Positions 53,805 through 64,000 of a stretch of DNA of 64,000 bases are shown here, piece after piece (the first letter of the stretch is position 1; each line of letters begins with the position of its first letter). A program made the translations under genes and the position numbers. Source of the DNA: Symbiodinium natans (Eukaryota > Sar > Dinophyceae > Suessiales > Symbiodiniaceae); contig CAJNDS010002268.1 of assembly GCA_905221605.1 (NCBI GenBank), positions 1,310,687 through 1,374,686 on the forward strand, in the 5' to 3' direction. The notes beneath the pieces were generated by a model. That model did not search any database. It saw nothing but the letters and a program-made list of their open reading frames with translations, and was not told where the DNA came from.

Positions 53805-54910
53805 TACTGTGGAGGTCATCTGACGTGTCCTATGTTTTCTGTAATTTTTGGGACCCTAAAATGGATCCGTGTGACTGGCCACGTGGTGTTGCGTTTTCGA
53901 GCATGTCTGGAACGTGCAGGCCTCTGCCAGCCAATTTTTGGTTGCGTAGCAGTCCACCTGCGTTCCAGTGCGCAACATGCAGATTGTGCGCCAGTGTGGC
54001 GTCCGAATGCAATTTGCAGTTGGTAAGGGTGGAATCAGGCTGATAAAGAACATTCTTTTAGTTGTTTTGCCGTAAAAGTTCTACCGAGATACATGTCGAA
54101 GTCCGGGGTCGAGGCGCGCTTCATTTTGTGGAAGTGTCTCCACGTTGTCGCCCTAGTGCCCGAGGTGGGATGCAAGAGCCCGGGCCGTGCTGCACTCTTG
54201 ATCGAGGTGGGAAGCAAAGACGTGCTGCAGCCTTAGATTTTGGGTGAGGTGGGAAGCAAACAGCCGGGGGAGGCGGTGCTGCAGCCTTAGAATTTTGGGG
54301 GGCGAAAGGAGCCCGGAGAGGGGTTGCAGCTCTAGTTTTTTTTTTGGGTGAGGTGGGATGCAAAAAAGCTTGGGTATGCAGCCCAGTGATGCCCAGTCAG
54401 GTCGATCAAAGACCGTGGGCAGGCTGTGATGCAGCCGCAGAATTTGGGGTGAGGCGGGAAGCAAAGCCCTGTGTGCGAAGCCTGTGGGAAAGCGACAGTT
54501 GCAAAGTAGATTGCCAAAAAAACAGACTCGGAAGCCGAAAATCGTAAAGTTGGACCTTTAAAACACTTATTATTAGTTCTTAAAACGGGTCCAACTCTAC
54601 ATTTTCGGTTTCCGGGTCTGGTTTTTGGCAATCTATTGTGAACTGGTGGAATCCCCGCAGTTTCGTCGTACGCGTCGAAGCTCGTGGTCTCTCGCGTTCA
54701 CGCTCTAAAAGTGGCGGTTTTCGTGCAGCTTTTGCTTCGATGCATAACCGCTGTGTTATTTTGCGAAATGTCAACCTTGTGATCTGCCTGTCTCTAGAAA
54801 TCGTTGATCTTTTTCTGAGGACACTTGTCGAGACGATCAAAGAACAATGCTGCACATGTCTCATGACTTGAGTGCAGTTTCAGGACCTAAAAAACACGAG
54901 AAACGTAGGA
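53805..54910 (+). repeat. Duplicated segment, copy 1
   Basis: From GGAGGTCATCTGACGTGTCC to AAAACACGAGAAACGTAGGA. It matches 55350-56645 with small indels. It contains four or more degenerate copies of a unit with GAGGTGGGAAGCAAA..GTGCTGCAGCC (54150-54480), and a long foldback. Confidence 0.9.
54507..54635. mobile_element. ~130-bp near-perfect foldback element, copy 1
   Basis: TAGATTGCCAAAAA... at the left pairs with ...TTTTTGGCAATCTA at the right, and further inside CCGAAAAT.GTA.AGTTGGACC pairs with GGTCCAACTCTAC.ATTTTCGG. Stem of ~55 bp, loop of about 20 bp. The duplicate is at 56062-56194. Confidence 0.85.
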
Positions 54911-55349
54911 ATGCCAGCCAAAGATCAGTCTGGCAAGCCACACATATATCGACGGCGTTTTTGTTTTCTTGATCCAAACAGTCGAGACAGAATATTTTGT
55001 TCTTGTGTGAGTTGACTGCAGCATTTTTTGAACTTAAGCAGGTTCCAAAAAAGCAGCTGTATTCCGGGCACCGAAAATGGGCCCTGGACTGGATTTCTTT
55101 TCTGAAAGCACAAGGTCACCCAGTTTGGAGCCCCAATTTGGGGCCCAGATTTAGGAGCCATTTCTGGGCCCGCTTGCGCCATTTTTTTTTGCGGGCAGAA
55201 GCCAGATCTGCTTTACGCAGCCGGTCGTTGTGAGCAAAACAAATTAGCCTCTTGCTCAGTTCTGATCTACGTCTTGTCTCCCTTAAAATTTCGAAGAATA
55301 GCAAGAAGAACGTGCGGCAAAGTCTATTTGGACCGGAAGTTTCTCTGAC
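54911..55349. other. Spacer between duplicated segments
   Basis: No gene supported. GGGCCC/GGGGCCCAGATTTAGG words near 55080-55180 resemble those in the 447-bp repeat. Confidence 0.4.
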
Positions 55350-56645
55350 TCTTACTGGAGGTCATCTGACGTGTCCTATGTTTTCTGTAATTTTTCGGAC
55401 CCTGAAATGGATCCGTGTGACTGGCCACGTGGTGTTGCGTTTTCGAGCATGTCTGGAACGTGCAGGCCTCTGCCAGCGTAGCAGTCCACCTGCGTTCCAG
55501 TGCGCAACATGCAGATTGTGCCAGTGTGGCGTCCGAATGCAATTTGCAGTTGGTAAGGGTGGAATCAGGCTGATAAAGAACATTCTTTAAGTTGTTTTGC
55601 CGCAAAAGTTCTGCCGAGATACATGTCATGTCGAAGCTCCGGGGTCTAGGGGCGCTTCATTTTGTGTTTGTCCTGCTGGGAAGTGTCTCACGTTGTCGCC
55701 CTAGTGCCCGAGGTGGGATGCAAAGAGCCCGGGCCGTGCTGCACTCTTGATTGAGGTGGGAAGCAAAGAGCCGTGCTGCAGCCTTAGATTTGGGTGAGGT
55801 GGGAAGCAAACAGCCGGGGAGGCGGTGCTGCAGCCTTAGAATTTTGGGTGCGGGGGGCGAAAGGAGCCCGGAGAGGGGTTGCAGCCCTAGTTTTTTTGGG
55901 TGAGGTGGGATGCAAAAAAGCTCGGGTATGCTGCAGCCCAGTGATGCCCAGTCAGGTCGATCAAAGACCGTGGGCAGGCTGTGATGCAGCCGCAGAATTT
56001 GGGGTGAGGCGGGAAGCAAAGCCCTGTGTGCGAAGCCTGTGGGAAAGCGACAGTTGCAAAGTAGATTGCCAAAAAACAGACTCGGAAGCCGAAAATCGTA
56101 AAGTTGGACCTTTTTTAAAACACTTATTATTAGTTCTTTAAAACGGGTCCAACTCTACGATTTTCGGTTTCCGGGTCTGGTTTTTGGCAATCTATTGTGA
56201 ACTGGTGGAATCCCCGCAGTTTCGTCGTATGCGTCGAAGCTCGTGGTCTCGCGCGTTCACGCTCTAAAAGTGGCGGTTTTCGTGCAGCTTTTGCTTCGAT
56301 GCATAACCGCTGTGTTATTTTGCCAAGAGTGGTGTTGTTCTTGTTGAAGTGTCAACCGACAGGTTATGCCGTAGCCGCAAAATCGTAAAGTTGACAATCT
56401 GCTGTTCAATGTTGGCGGTAGACTGGGGCTTCGGTTGCATGGGTGGAGGTGGGAGCAAGTCGCTACCTGTCAAATAACTTTCCAGCATTGAACAGCGAAA
56501 TGTCAACCTTATGATCTGCCTGTCTCTAGAAATCGTTGATCTTTTTCTGACGACACTTGTCGAGACGATCAAAGAACAATGCTGCATATGTCTCATGACT
56601 TGAGTGCAGTTTCAGGACCTAAAAAAACACGAGAAACGTAGGACG
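55350..56645 (+). repeat. Duplicated segment, copy 2, with ~168-bp extra block
   Basis: Parallel to 53805-54910. Between TTATTTTGC and GAAATGTCAACC it has an additional block (about 56321-56488) absent from copy 1, itself containing CTGTTCAATG and the inverted CATTGAACAG. Confidence 0.9.
56062..56194. mobile_element. ~130-bp near-perfect foldback element, copy 2
   Basis: Same inverted structure as 54507-54635, with fewer mismatches in the inner stem (CGATTTTCGG retained). Confidence 0.85.
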
Positions 56646-56649
56646 CATC

Positions 56650-57190
56650 ACGTGACCTCCACAGTATGGGACCCTCCTAGTTTCCCAGTTGACACGTGAT
56701 GTGCACTTGAGTTGTCTGCTATGAGTGTGAAGCATAGGCACGAGAACATGTCAGGCAGTGCAGATTTCTTTTGGCTTGGTGAGACCTTGTTTTGAGTGGG
56801 AAGAACCGTTTTCTGTTCGTTTTCTCGAAACTCGTTTGTCGGAACTCGTTTCCTGTTTGTGACCTGGTATTTGGTGACCAGAAGTGACTCAAGCCAGTTT
56901 GGGTCTGCACAGAGCTCAGCAGAGCACCTAAGAGGTGCTAGGAACCTACCCACAGTGTTTAGGAGTAGAAGTTCCATGGCTGAGTGTTTTACCTGAAGTA
57001 CCTTTGTTTTCCATGTCTGGCAGACAGTGTTTGAAGCTGGAGAGCCGTGCTCGCATTGGCTCAAGACGAGCGGAGCCGAGAAGCTGTGAACAGCGCAGTG
57101 AAAAGAGTCCGCACTTCGTGCTGTGAGGGTTGAGTGTAGTCTTGACCTGAGGTCCCTTAGGCCCCGTAGCTGTGCCACGAGTTTCAACGT
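56650..57190 (+). other. Leader region of the copia element, possible 5' LTR
   Basis: A unique region between the duplicated segment and the candidate primer binding site, without a gene. If the primer binding site is right, an LTR should end just before it. I cannot confirm this because the 3' LTR lies beyond the window. Confidence 0.35.
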
Positions 57191-57203
57191 GGTAGCGGAG
57201 CTT
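57191..57203 (+). promoter_or_regulatory. Candidate tRNA primer binding site
   Basis: TGGTAGCGGAGC resembles the plant-type initiator-Met site TGGTATCAGAGC (9 of 12) and lies 12 bp before the Gag ATG. Confidence 0.4.
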
Positions 57204-57214
57204 CGTGCTCCAGC

Positions 57215-59095
57215 ATGGACACTGGTGAAGAACGTGTGCCTGGACGAGACCGTTCTCCGAGAGGCCGCAGTACAAGCAGCCTGAGTTCCACAGGGCTTTC
57301 TGGTGCAAGGTCGTGCCCGTGGGAGAAGAGAACGTGGAAGGTCTTTACCAGCGCGACCAGCTCAGTTCCACGCGGAGTAGACCCAAGGCAGTGGACAGCT
57401 ACGACTGGAGCAGGCCATCAGCCACCAGTCGGGGCTGTGCCTTCGTTTGGACCTCAGTTCTACCAGATGGAAACACCCCCTCAGACGGCACCACAAGAAC
57501 CCCTTCAAGTTCCGAATATGCAGTTGCCCGTTGCACCTGGAGTAGCTCAACAGATGGAGTTCACGAGAGCAATGCTGCAAGCGCAGGACGAGCAGATCCG
57601 ACAGCAGGCAGCTCAACTTCAACAGATGAGTGCCATGCTTACGCAAGCATTGCAGCTTGCAAGTGCGAATGCTGCCAATGCGCATATTGCAGCAGCTGCA
57701 GCTTCATCGTCGACGAGTCCTACACCTGGAGGAGACCCCTCAGCAGCACCTGCGAATGCATCGACTCCTGTGGACATGGAAGTAGACTCTGGTGTACGAA
57801 ACAAGAGAGCAGAGGGTTACATTCCACAGTTGCCTCAGCTGAACTATGCGTCCATGACGAGCAGACATGCTGAAATCCGAGTTTGGACAGCCTACAGAGA
57901 CGAACTTACGAGTTGGCTTTGTTTGCTCGACGACCGCTACGCTACGGAATTGCAAGAAGCGATCAGTAGCAATGTGGAAGTCTTGCAAGTGAGGCTTGAA
58001 GCCGGGAAAGCAGCCCGGTCAACCAAACTTTGGTTTTTGCTTCGTCAGTCCATGAGCAAGTTCCAACGTGGGCAGGATTTGGTGCATCTCATCGAGGTAA
58101 AGCAGATGGGAGCAAGTGCCGGATACGAACTCTGGCGTTCTTTGAACAATGAGTTGTCTGTTCGCTCCAGAGTGGAAGGACAAGCCCTTCGCGAGCAGGC
58201 TTTGGGCCTGGTGCCGCCGAAACACCTCAAGCGACCACTTGATGTCGCCAGGTGGTACACCACCGAGCTTCTCAAGTTCGAGGCGCAGGTGAAGCATCGC
58301 TTCCCGGAGTTGCTCATCGGAGAACAAGAGGGAGTCCTGTGCCTGATGAAGCACTTGGATTCTGAGACCAAGAGATATCTGCTCCTCCATCACTCAACAA
58401 AGAGCATGGGTGAGCTGATGACTGGTTTACAGTTCTACGACGAGCAACTTCGTGTGATGGACTTCCAGAGAGAAGGAGCATCCGGGTATGCGAATGCCTT
58501 CAAGGGTGGCAAGGGCGGAAAGGGCGACAGAGACAAGAGCAACAAAGGCTCCAAGGGCAACAAGGGCAACAAAGGCGAGAAAGGAGAAAAGGGACTGAAG
58601 GGTGGCAAAGCGAAAGGAAAGGATAAGAAAGGTGACCAAGGCGGAAAAGGAGACAAAGCTCGAAGCAAGAGCAGAGAGGCGAAGAAGACGGATGTCTGCC
58701 GGAACTGCGGGAAGACTGGACACTGGGCACGCGACTGCTGGGCACCTCCGAAGGACAAAGCCGCAGCGGCAACGAACCAGGCCGTTACGACGCAGCCAGA
58801 GGCACCATCATCTTCATCGTCTACTTCGGCGAAAGCAGCAGCACAGCCCACAACCAAGGGTAGTGGAAAAGCACAGTCATCAATCAAGACGTTTCTGGAG
58901 GGATATCACTTTGGTATGATGCTCACGAACCAAGTGGTTAGTTTTCCTTCAGATGATCGCGTTTACTGGTTGATTGACTCTGGTAGTTCGTTCCACATCA
59001 TCACGAGAGAGACGCTTGAGAGTGATCATGTGAAGGTCCTTGCATGGCTTGATTGGTGGAAGTTTGCTTTGAAACCACCACGTCAGCATCACTGA
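57215..59095 (+). CDS. Ty1/copia Gag and start of protease
   Basis: 626 codons from ATG. A Gln/Ala/Ser-rich N-terminal region is followed by a helical capsid-like region (~200-430; LWFLLRQSMSK, YELWRSLNNEL, LDVARWYTTELLKF), a Gly-Lys-rich linker (~430-490), a CCHC zinc knuckle CRNCGKTGHWARDC (~495) and the start of the aspartic protease, YWLIDSGSSFHI (active Asp at ~588). It packages the element's RNA; the protease would process the polyprotein. The frame ends at 59095, 40 codons after the active-site triplet, too early for a complete protease. The rest continues in another frame. The ATG is 12 bp after a candidate primer binding site. Confidence 0.92.
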   Translation: MDTGEERVPGRDRSPRGRSTSSLSSTGLSGARSCPWEKRTWKVFTSATSSVPRGVDPRQWTATTGAGHQPPVGAVPSFGPQFYQMETPPQTAPQEPLQVPNMQLPVAPGVAQQMEFTRAMLQAQDEQIRQQAAQLQQMSAMLTQALQLASANAANAHIAAAAASSSTSPTPGGDPSAAPANASTPVDMEVDSGVRNKRAEGYIPQLPQLNYASMTSRHAEIRVWTAYRDELTSWLCLLDDRYATELQEAISSNVEVLQVRLEAGKAARSTKLWFLLRQSMSKFQRGQDLVHLIEVKQMGASAGYELWRSLNNELSVRSRVEGQALREQALGLVPPKHLKRPLDVARWYTTELLKFEAQVKHRFPELLIGEQEGVLCLMKHLDSETKRYLLLHHSTKSMGELMTGLQFYDEQLRVMDFQREGASGYANAFKGGKGGKGDRDKSNKGSKGNKGNKGEKGEKGLKGGKAKGKDKKGDQGGKGDKARSKSREAKKTDVCRNCGKTGHWARDCWAPPKDKAAAATNQAVTTQPEAPSSSSSTSAKAAAQPTTKGSGKAQSSIKTFLEGYHFGMMLTNQVVSFPSDDRVYWLIDSGSSFHIITRETLESDHVKVLAWLDWWKFALKPPRQHH

Positions 59096-59946
59096 AGAGC
59101 AGTTCTGAGCATGAGGGTGACGCTGTGTACATGTGTAGGGCTAGGTTTGAAGCCGTCATTTCCGATCAGATCAAGCACAATTTGCTGAACATCAACTTGC
59201 TTTGTCAGAATGGAGGTTGGGAGCCAGCAATGTGCGACCAGCAGGGCGTAATTACCGTCCGAAAGCACGGCGTAACGCTGAGACCAACCATGTTTGCTTC
59301 AGTTAGTTGGCTTGCGTCAGTTCGGAATGACCATCCTTTAGCGCTGAAACCGCAGGATTTGATCGCCAAAACGGAACAGTTTCGTCGAAGTCGGTCTCGC
59401 AAGTCGTCTTCGAGTCGTGATTTTCATCGTTCGACTTCGAATCGAGGTCATCGCAGCTCTGCGAGAGTGTGTGTTGAGCTCGAAAACCCCGGATTGCAGG
59501 ATGTTTCATGTCTTGATGAGGTAGTTGATTGCGAGCTTCAGACGAGCCACGAACATGTTGACCTGGACCAAGGCGAAGCTAAGGACAGACTAAGGACAGT
59601 CGATGACGTTTCCGGCTCTGCGAGGGATCAACTTCAATTTTTCAGTCATGTGGATACGCCAGTTGTTCGTGAGCTCGATAGGGATGAGCGCTTGATTTTT
59701 AGTGAAGACAACAGCGTTATCTCACACAAGCAACAGGACAACAGCACCACACCAGCAGTCGAGCGGCTTGTATTTGAAAATGACAGCAGCGTTAACAGGA
59801 CAACAGCACCACACCAGCAGTTGAGCATCTTGTGCATGAGCATGGTAGGGAAACAGTTGTCTGTCGTGCTTGCTTGGAGGATTTCCCTGATGAGGTTGAG
59901 ATTGGCAGCTTGGATTGCTCAAAGAGGCGAAGTTTTCCTGGAGTAG
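59050..59946 (+). CDS. Copia protease C-terminal part and linker, other frame
   Basis: Open in the frame one base behind Gag. RFEAVISDQIKHNLLNINLL followed by CQNGGW matches the end of a copia protease (consensus 'HNLLSV.QL...GW'), so protease is split over two frames around 59050-59095 by a mutation or by frameshifting. The rest is Ser/Arg- and Gln-rich linker with a local duplication (AACAGCACCACACCAGCAGT at 59739 and 59802) and ends at TAG 59944-59946. Confidence 0.75.
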
Positions 59947-59967
59947 GACAGATAGGAGACCGCCGCT

Positions 59968-61653
59968 ATGGATCCGAGTGCAACGATGCAACAGAGCATT
60001 CAACAGTTGGAAGGCATGCGCCAGGGGGCGAGACGCAGGAGACTGATATTGTTGGAGGCCAACGCCGCGCAGCACGGCATAGAGCTTCCACAGGATCTCC
60101 GAGAGGAGCTCCAGGCAACGTATGCCGAGGCGGAGTCCACTGGAGGGGACGAGATGGATCTGGATTTGGATTCGGCAAGGGTGGACCCTTCGACCTCATC
60201 TCCTTCGATAGAGTACATCATGGAAGAGACGGAAGCGGCGGAGGCACCGTCGTCCCACACTGGGGTGAGGGAATTCCAAACGGATCCTTCGATGTCAGAG
60301 GCTCCAGCCAAGGGACCCGCTATGGTGCTGATGAAGCCGACGCCGAAGATCAAATCCAAGGAAAAAGCCAAGGCCGAGAGGCCGGTGCGGAATTTGCTGC
60401 CGGACCATGTGGATCAATCGACCATGGGAGTCGATCCTCGGGAGCCATCCGGCCCCACGCCGGCATCGTCAGCGCCAACACGGAGAGGAAAACGGCGCTG
60501 GGCGTCGACAGGCTGGATGACGTGGATTGCTCGTCGATTTGGAGGAGCTTGGACGGCACAAGCTTCGGGAGCCAGCGACCCACCGGATACGCCGGTGACG
60601 CTGTTTTGCCTCCTGTGCCAGAAGTATGTCACCGAAGCTCATTTGATGAGCGAGCCACACGAAGCCAACATGCAGGGCTTCACGCAGACCATCTCCAAGG
60701 AGGGCCTCCACGTGACGCAGAACCCGGTGGATTGGGCCACATGGGAGCAAGCTCTTGCCGAACCAGAGCAGCTGGAACTTGGAGTGACAGAGGGCAAGGC
60801 TCGCTCAGTGGTTGCGCTGGGACCGAGCGAGTTTCCTCAGCCGAACCCGAAGGAAACAACCGCGGCAGCACCGGCGAGCCCAGGGCCAGGACCATCGACA
60901 ATGGTGGTGGAGATAGACGAGTCCGACGAGGATTGGGGAGAATGGAGGCCAACCACAGGGGTTCCAGCTCCAACGACCCCAGCACATCCGGAGCATCCCC
61001 CTATCTCCATGACGCAACCGCCGGGGGAACCGGTCAGCCCGACAGCGGAGCACCGCCGGGGCCCCGAGCCCAGGCATGCGAAGAGCACTCTCCGAGTGAC
61101 ACCTCCGTGGCGGGAATCACTTTCCAACCTGGGCTATCATGGTCCGTATCTGCAGCTGCATCTGAGCACACCAGGCCACACCTCAGAAGGACTGCAAGCC
61201 CTCGGACCTTTGAGGGAGAGCTTCCTGCGGACGCAGGTGAAGGACCATGCCCAACTGCCGGTCAGCTTGACACCCCCGAAAGCCACCAGCGACCTCTCCA
61301 GCACGGTGATGAGGATGGCAGAAACGATGGAAACAGGAGAAGCGGGGACATTGGTACCGGCAGGAAGGCCATTCAGCCCAATGAGCCTTCGCGCTCAGCT
61401 CGAGGCAGGGGTCCTCACGGGCCAACAATACGAGGACCGGCGCCGAGCAAGGTCGCAGGACATACAGGCTGCGAGGTCGGTCGCGCCAAGGCTGGCGCTC
61501 CCGATACCTCCGCCTCCTCCAGTTCCGCGGCCCGAACGCACGCCCGAAACCCCAATTCCGTGGAGTGGCGCGCCGTCGCCTGCATTCATGGAACTTATCA
61601 GGCGCCGCCGAGATCGCCAAGAGCGCGATCGTTCTCGCTCCCCGTCTCCCTGA
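59968..61653 (+). CDS. Spacer ORF between protease and integrase, function unknown
   Basis: 561 codons from ATG (MDPSATMQQSIQQLEGMRQ). Mostly disordered, acidic and Pro-rich, with CLLCQKYVTEAHLMSEPHEA (~residues 214-236), a C-x2-C...H-x5-H arrangement resembling a U1/matrin-type zinc finger, and an Arg/Ser-rich tail RDRQERDRSRSPSP. No copia domain. It occupies the place where a short linker would be expected. Its last ~150 nt overlap the open integrase frame, which is one base back. It may be element-encoded or captured from a host RNA-binding protein. Confidence 0.6.
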   Translation: MDPSATMQQSIQQLEGMRQGARRRRLILLEANAAQHGIELPQDLREELQATYAEAESTGGDEMDLDLDSARVDPSTSSPSIEYIMEETEAAEAPSSHTGVREFQTDPSMSEAPAKGPAMVLMKPTPKIKSKEKAKAERPVRNLLPDHVDQSTMGVDPREPSGPTPASSAPTRRGKRRWASTGWMTWIARRFGGAWTAQASGASDPPDTPVTLFCLLCQKYVTEAHLMSEPHEANMQGFTQTISKEGLHVTQNPVDWATWEQALAEPEQLELGVTEGKARSVVALGPSEFPQPNPKETTAAAPASPGPGPSTMVVEIDESDEDWGEWRPTTGVPAPTTPAHPEHPPISMTQPPGEPVSPTAEHRRGPEPRHAKSTLRVTPPWRESLSNLGYHGPYLQLHLSTPGHTSEGLQALGPLRESFLRTQVKDHAQLPVSLTPPKATSDLSSTVMRMAETMETGEAGTLVPAGRPFSPMSLRAQLEAGVLTGQQYEDRRRARSQDIQAARSVAPRLALPIPPPPPVPRPERTPETPIPWSGAPSPAFMELIRRRRDRQERDRSRSPSP

Positions 61654-64000
61654 AAGGGAGTACGGAGAAGATCAATCCAATCCTTGCAGCTTTGTCCCAA
61701 GACGAGAGAAAAGAGCCCGATACGCGACAGCCACAACAGCAGTTTGAGTTAGTCACTGAAGAAGGAATTATTGGTGACAATGTGCGTAGTAAACAGGCAG
61801 AGCTTCAGCACCACATGCAGGGACACGTACCATACATGTCTGACTGTGAGTTTTGCCAGCGCACTAGAGGGACCACTCCAGCCCGAAAGCGTAGCGACCT
61901 GAACCCGAGAGAGTTTCAGCTTGACCAGTGCTTCTTTCGCAAGCTTGCATTCATCGTACTGGTTCATACCATGAGCTTTGCGATTGCAGTTTGCTTTAGA
62001 CCTGAGGGAGAGAGCGCAGCAACAACAGCAGAGCATTTGCATCCCTGGGTCAGGCACTTTGGTGTGAAACAACCGCATTTCATGTCTGATGCAGAGGGAC
62101 TCACGAAGAACATCGCAGCGAGGCTCGCTGATCTTTGTGAGGGTACTGAGGACAGCTTTGCACCCGAAAGGCATGCACCAGCAGCAGAACGAGCCATTAG
62201 GACCCTGAAAGGAATCGTAGCAACACATGAGCTTGAGTTGCGTGAACATGGCGTTGTTTTGGATGGTGAGTGTGCGGATGTTTTCGACCTTTTGTTTCAA
62301 TACGCAGCACACACGCACAACAGGTTTTCAGTTTCTGTAGGGTCGACCATGACACCCATGCAGAAGATCCGCGGAGATCGAGTGCGACCGCAAGTCACGT
62401 ATCCGTTCGGTGCGGTAGCATACGCTAAGATAACGCGGGCTAGAAGACCTGACGCGGATGCCAAGTATGCTCGAGGGATCTACTTGGGACCAGTGCTTGG
62501 GAGCACAGGTCATGCCATGGAAATCCGCTTGGATAGTGGGGAGACGAAACGGGTGATCGCGCCCGGACTCAAATTGCTCTACCCGTTGCGTTTCGACGCA
62601 AATCTTCTGCCCGGTGCAAAGGCCCTAGATGGCTTCGTGCCCCCGCCTGAAGCACCGAAGACCAAAGAGCTGTTTCTCCCATATGTTCCAGGTGGAGGTC
62701 CTCCCATAGACTGGGTGAGACAACATGGTGTTACACCCAAGTGCCCCGGATGCCAGGAAGGCGTCAGCTCGAGCAGGCATTCCCAAAAGTGTGTGAAGAG
62801 ATACCAAAAATGGTTGCGTGATTCCATCGATGATGCTCTGGAGGCATTAGATGAAGGACCGAAGGTCGACCGAAGACCTGAGGAGCTAATTGGAGAAGAC
62901 CCATACGATGATGACGAGCAAATGAAGCCGAACAAGCGAACACGCTTTGGAGGAGAGGAGGTCCGAGCGTTTGATCCTGAGCAAGCAGGAGTCGGAGACT
63001 TGGAGATCCCGGAGATGTCAGCACCGGATGCTGACTGGAATGTATCCGAATACCAGCCGTCCGAGGCTGAGGATGAGGATATGGGAGACGCTCCAGAGCA
63101 TCCCCAGACATTCCATGAGGGGGTCCCAGTCCGATACCTGGAGGAATTGCTCGAGAACGCCCACTACACACCACAACCACTCTCTTGTTGTGACCACTAC
63201 GACGTCGAAGCAGCATGTCACTTACTTGTTGGTCGGTCGAGCGTGGAGAAGTTCCCATATGTTTGCTTGAACACGACAACACAACAACAGCACCACAAGC
63301 AACAACAGTCGGTCGAGCGTGAAGCAGTTGAGTTGTTTAATCTCCAAGACCACCCTTGTGTATGCTCTTCAGTTAAAGAGAAAAAGGAAGATGAGTCCGC
63401 AGGGACGTACATGAGAATCCAAGACAGGACTCTCTGGGTGAATCGACCTAGAGCCAGCTACGATGACCTGGAAGGTTTTCAGCTGGATCCTGAAGAGACA
63501 TGGCAAGGAATCAAGAAAGAGGTGAATGCGCTCGATAGTCTGAAAGTTGGTTATGCAAGATCAAAGAGCGAGATTGATGAATACCGCAAAGCCAACCCAA
63601 ACTGTCGGACGGTCAAGTCCCGATGGGTCCTCACTCAGAAGGCCCCAGGACTAGTCCGAGCAAGGATAGTCGCTAAGGATTTTGCTCATGGCCGACCATC
63701 CGCACTCGATTTGGGGTTGAGTTCTAATACTGCGTCGGTGGAAGCCCTCAAGATCGTCCTTGCACGGGCGGCGAAGGGAAAGATGCGGGCTTACGGCCTC
63801 GACATCTCCACCGCGTTTCTCTTTGCGCAGGTAGTGGAACCCACCATTATCGAGTTGCCAAGTACATTCGCGCTCGAGAGCGGCGAAACCGCGTACTTGA
63901 TACTAGAGAAAGCGCTCTACGGTTTGCGTTCCGCCAGCCTTAGCTGGCAGCGACACCTGAACAGGATCGTATCTGCACTAGGCTTACAAGCGAGTCCGCT
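61503..64000 (+). CDS. Ty1/copia integrase and reverse transcriptase, cut by window end
   Basis: Open without stop from before 61503 to the window end, in the -1 frame relative to the 561-codon ORF. Integrase: HMQGH...CEFCQRT (zinc-binding HHCC, ~61815-61870), catalytic residues in FQLDQCFF, FMSDAEG and APAAERAIRTLKG, then the C-terminal PFGAVAYAKITRA...KYARGIYLGPVLG. A long acidic linker follows. Reverse transcriptase begins ~63620: SRWVLTQKAPG, RARIVAKDFAHG, YGLDISTAFLFAQ (first catalytic Asp), ALYGLRSASLSWQRHL. The YxDD box and RNase H would lie beyond 64000. Integrase inserts the cDNA; RT copies the RNA. Confidence 0.93.

Noticed and set aside
57051-57064. Relict dinoflagellate spliced leader (CATTGGCTCAAG)
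   Set aside because: Only the last ~9-11 bases resemble the spliced-leader end; too short to distinguish from chance.

Overview
The window looks like nuclear DNA of a dinoflagellate, most likely of the Symbiodiniaceae/Suessiales kind. The signs are TTTAGGG-type telomeric repeats scattered through the first ~39.8 kb, very short exons joined across GC-AG and GA-AG as well as GT-AG introns, recognisable genes all on the minus strand, and an APE-type LINE and a Ty1/copia element of the kind common in these genomes. The species assignment is an inference.

Region 1 (1-39.8 kb). Dozens of TTTAGGG/CCCTAAA tracts in both orientations, small foldback elements and microsatellites surround short GC-richer islands. 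Read on the minus strand, many islands are exons. Twenty-two exons (12517 down to 2131) join in phase into a 402-residue polyprenyl diphosphate synthase of the farnesyl diphosphate synthase (FPPS) type. Both Asp-rich motifs, the GGK..R motif, FQTE.GQ, K-T-A-F-Y and GTDIQ are present. Two exons at 15.5-14.9 kb may be its leader or the start of another gene. Upstream, five exons (37520 to 28270) form part of a PLOD/LH3-type glycosyltransferase gene. A complete 1197-codon LINE sits in one of its introns, and a 2.6-kb satellite with a 10-bp unit lies just downstream. Between these genes (about 16-23 kb) lie more coding-like islands of a gene I cannot name. A 669-bp DNA transposon with 24-bp inverted repeats and a 9-bp target duplication lies at 23.75-24.42 kb.

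Region 2 (39.8-46.3 kb). Telomeric tracts stop. There is an exon-like 300-codon reading frame on the minus strand, an AT-rich island with a broken Cys-pair zinc-finger gene of foreign (possibly viral) appearance, a triple hairpin, a local duplication and two minisatellites of about 60 bp.

Region 3 (46.3-57.2 kb). Nested repeats: a 447-bp unit inside a ~2.05-kb unit, in intact, internally deleted and decayed copies. Next comes a duplicated segment (53.8-54.9 and 55.35-56.64 kb), each copy carrying a near-perfect ~130-bp foldback.

Region 4 (57.2-64.0 kb). A Ty1/copia retrotransposon on the plus strand: Gag with a CCHC knuckle, a protease that changes frame, an unusual 561-codon spacer ORF with a zinc-finger-like motif, then integrase and the start of reverse transcriptase, cut by the window end.

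The main biological point is that the telomere-like DNA is intron and intergenic filler around real, highly fragmented genes. At several exon ends the repeat itself supplies the splice donor.
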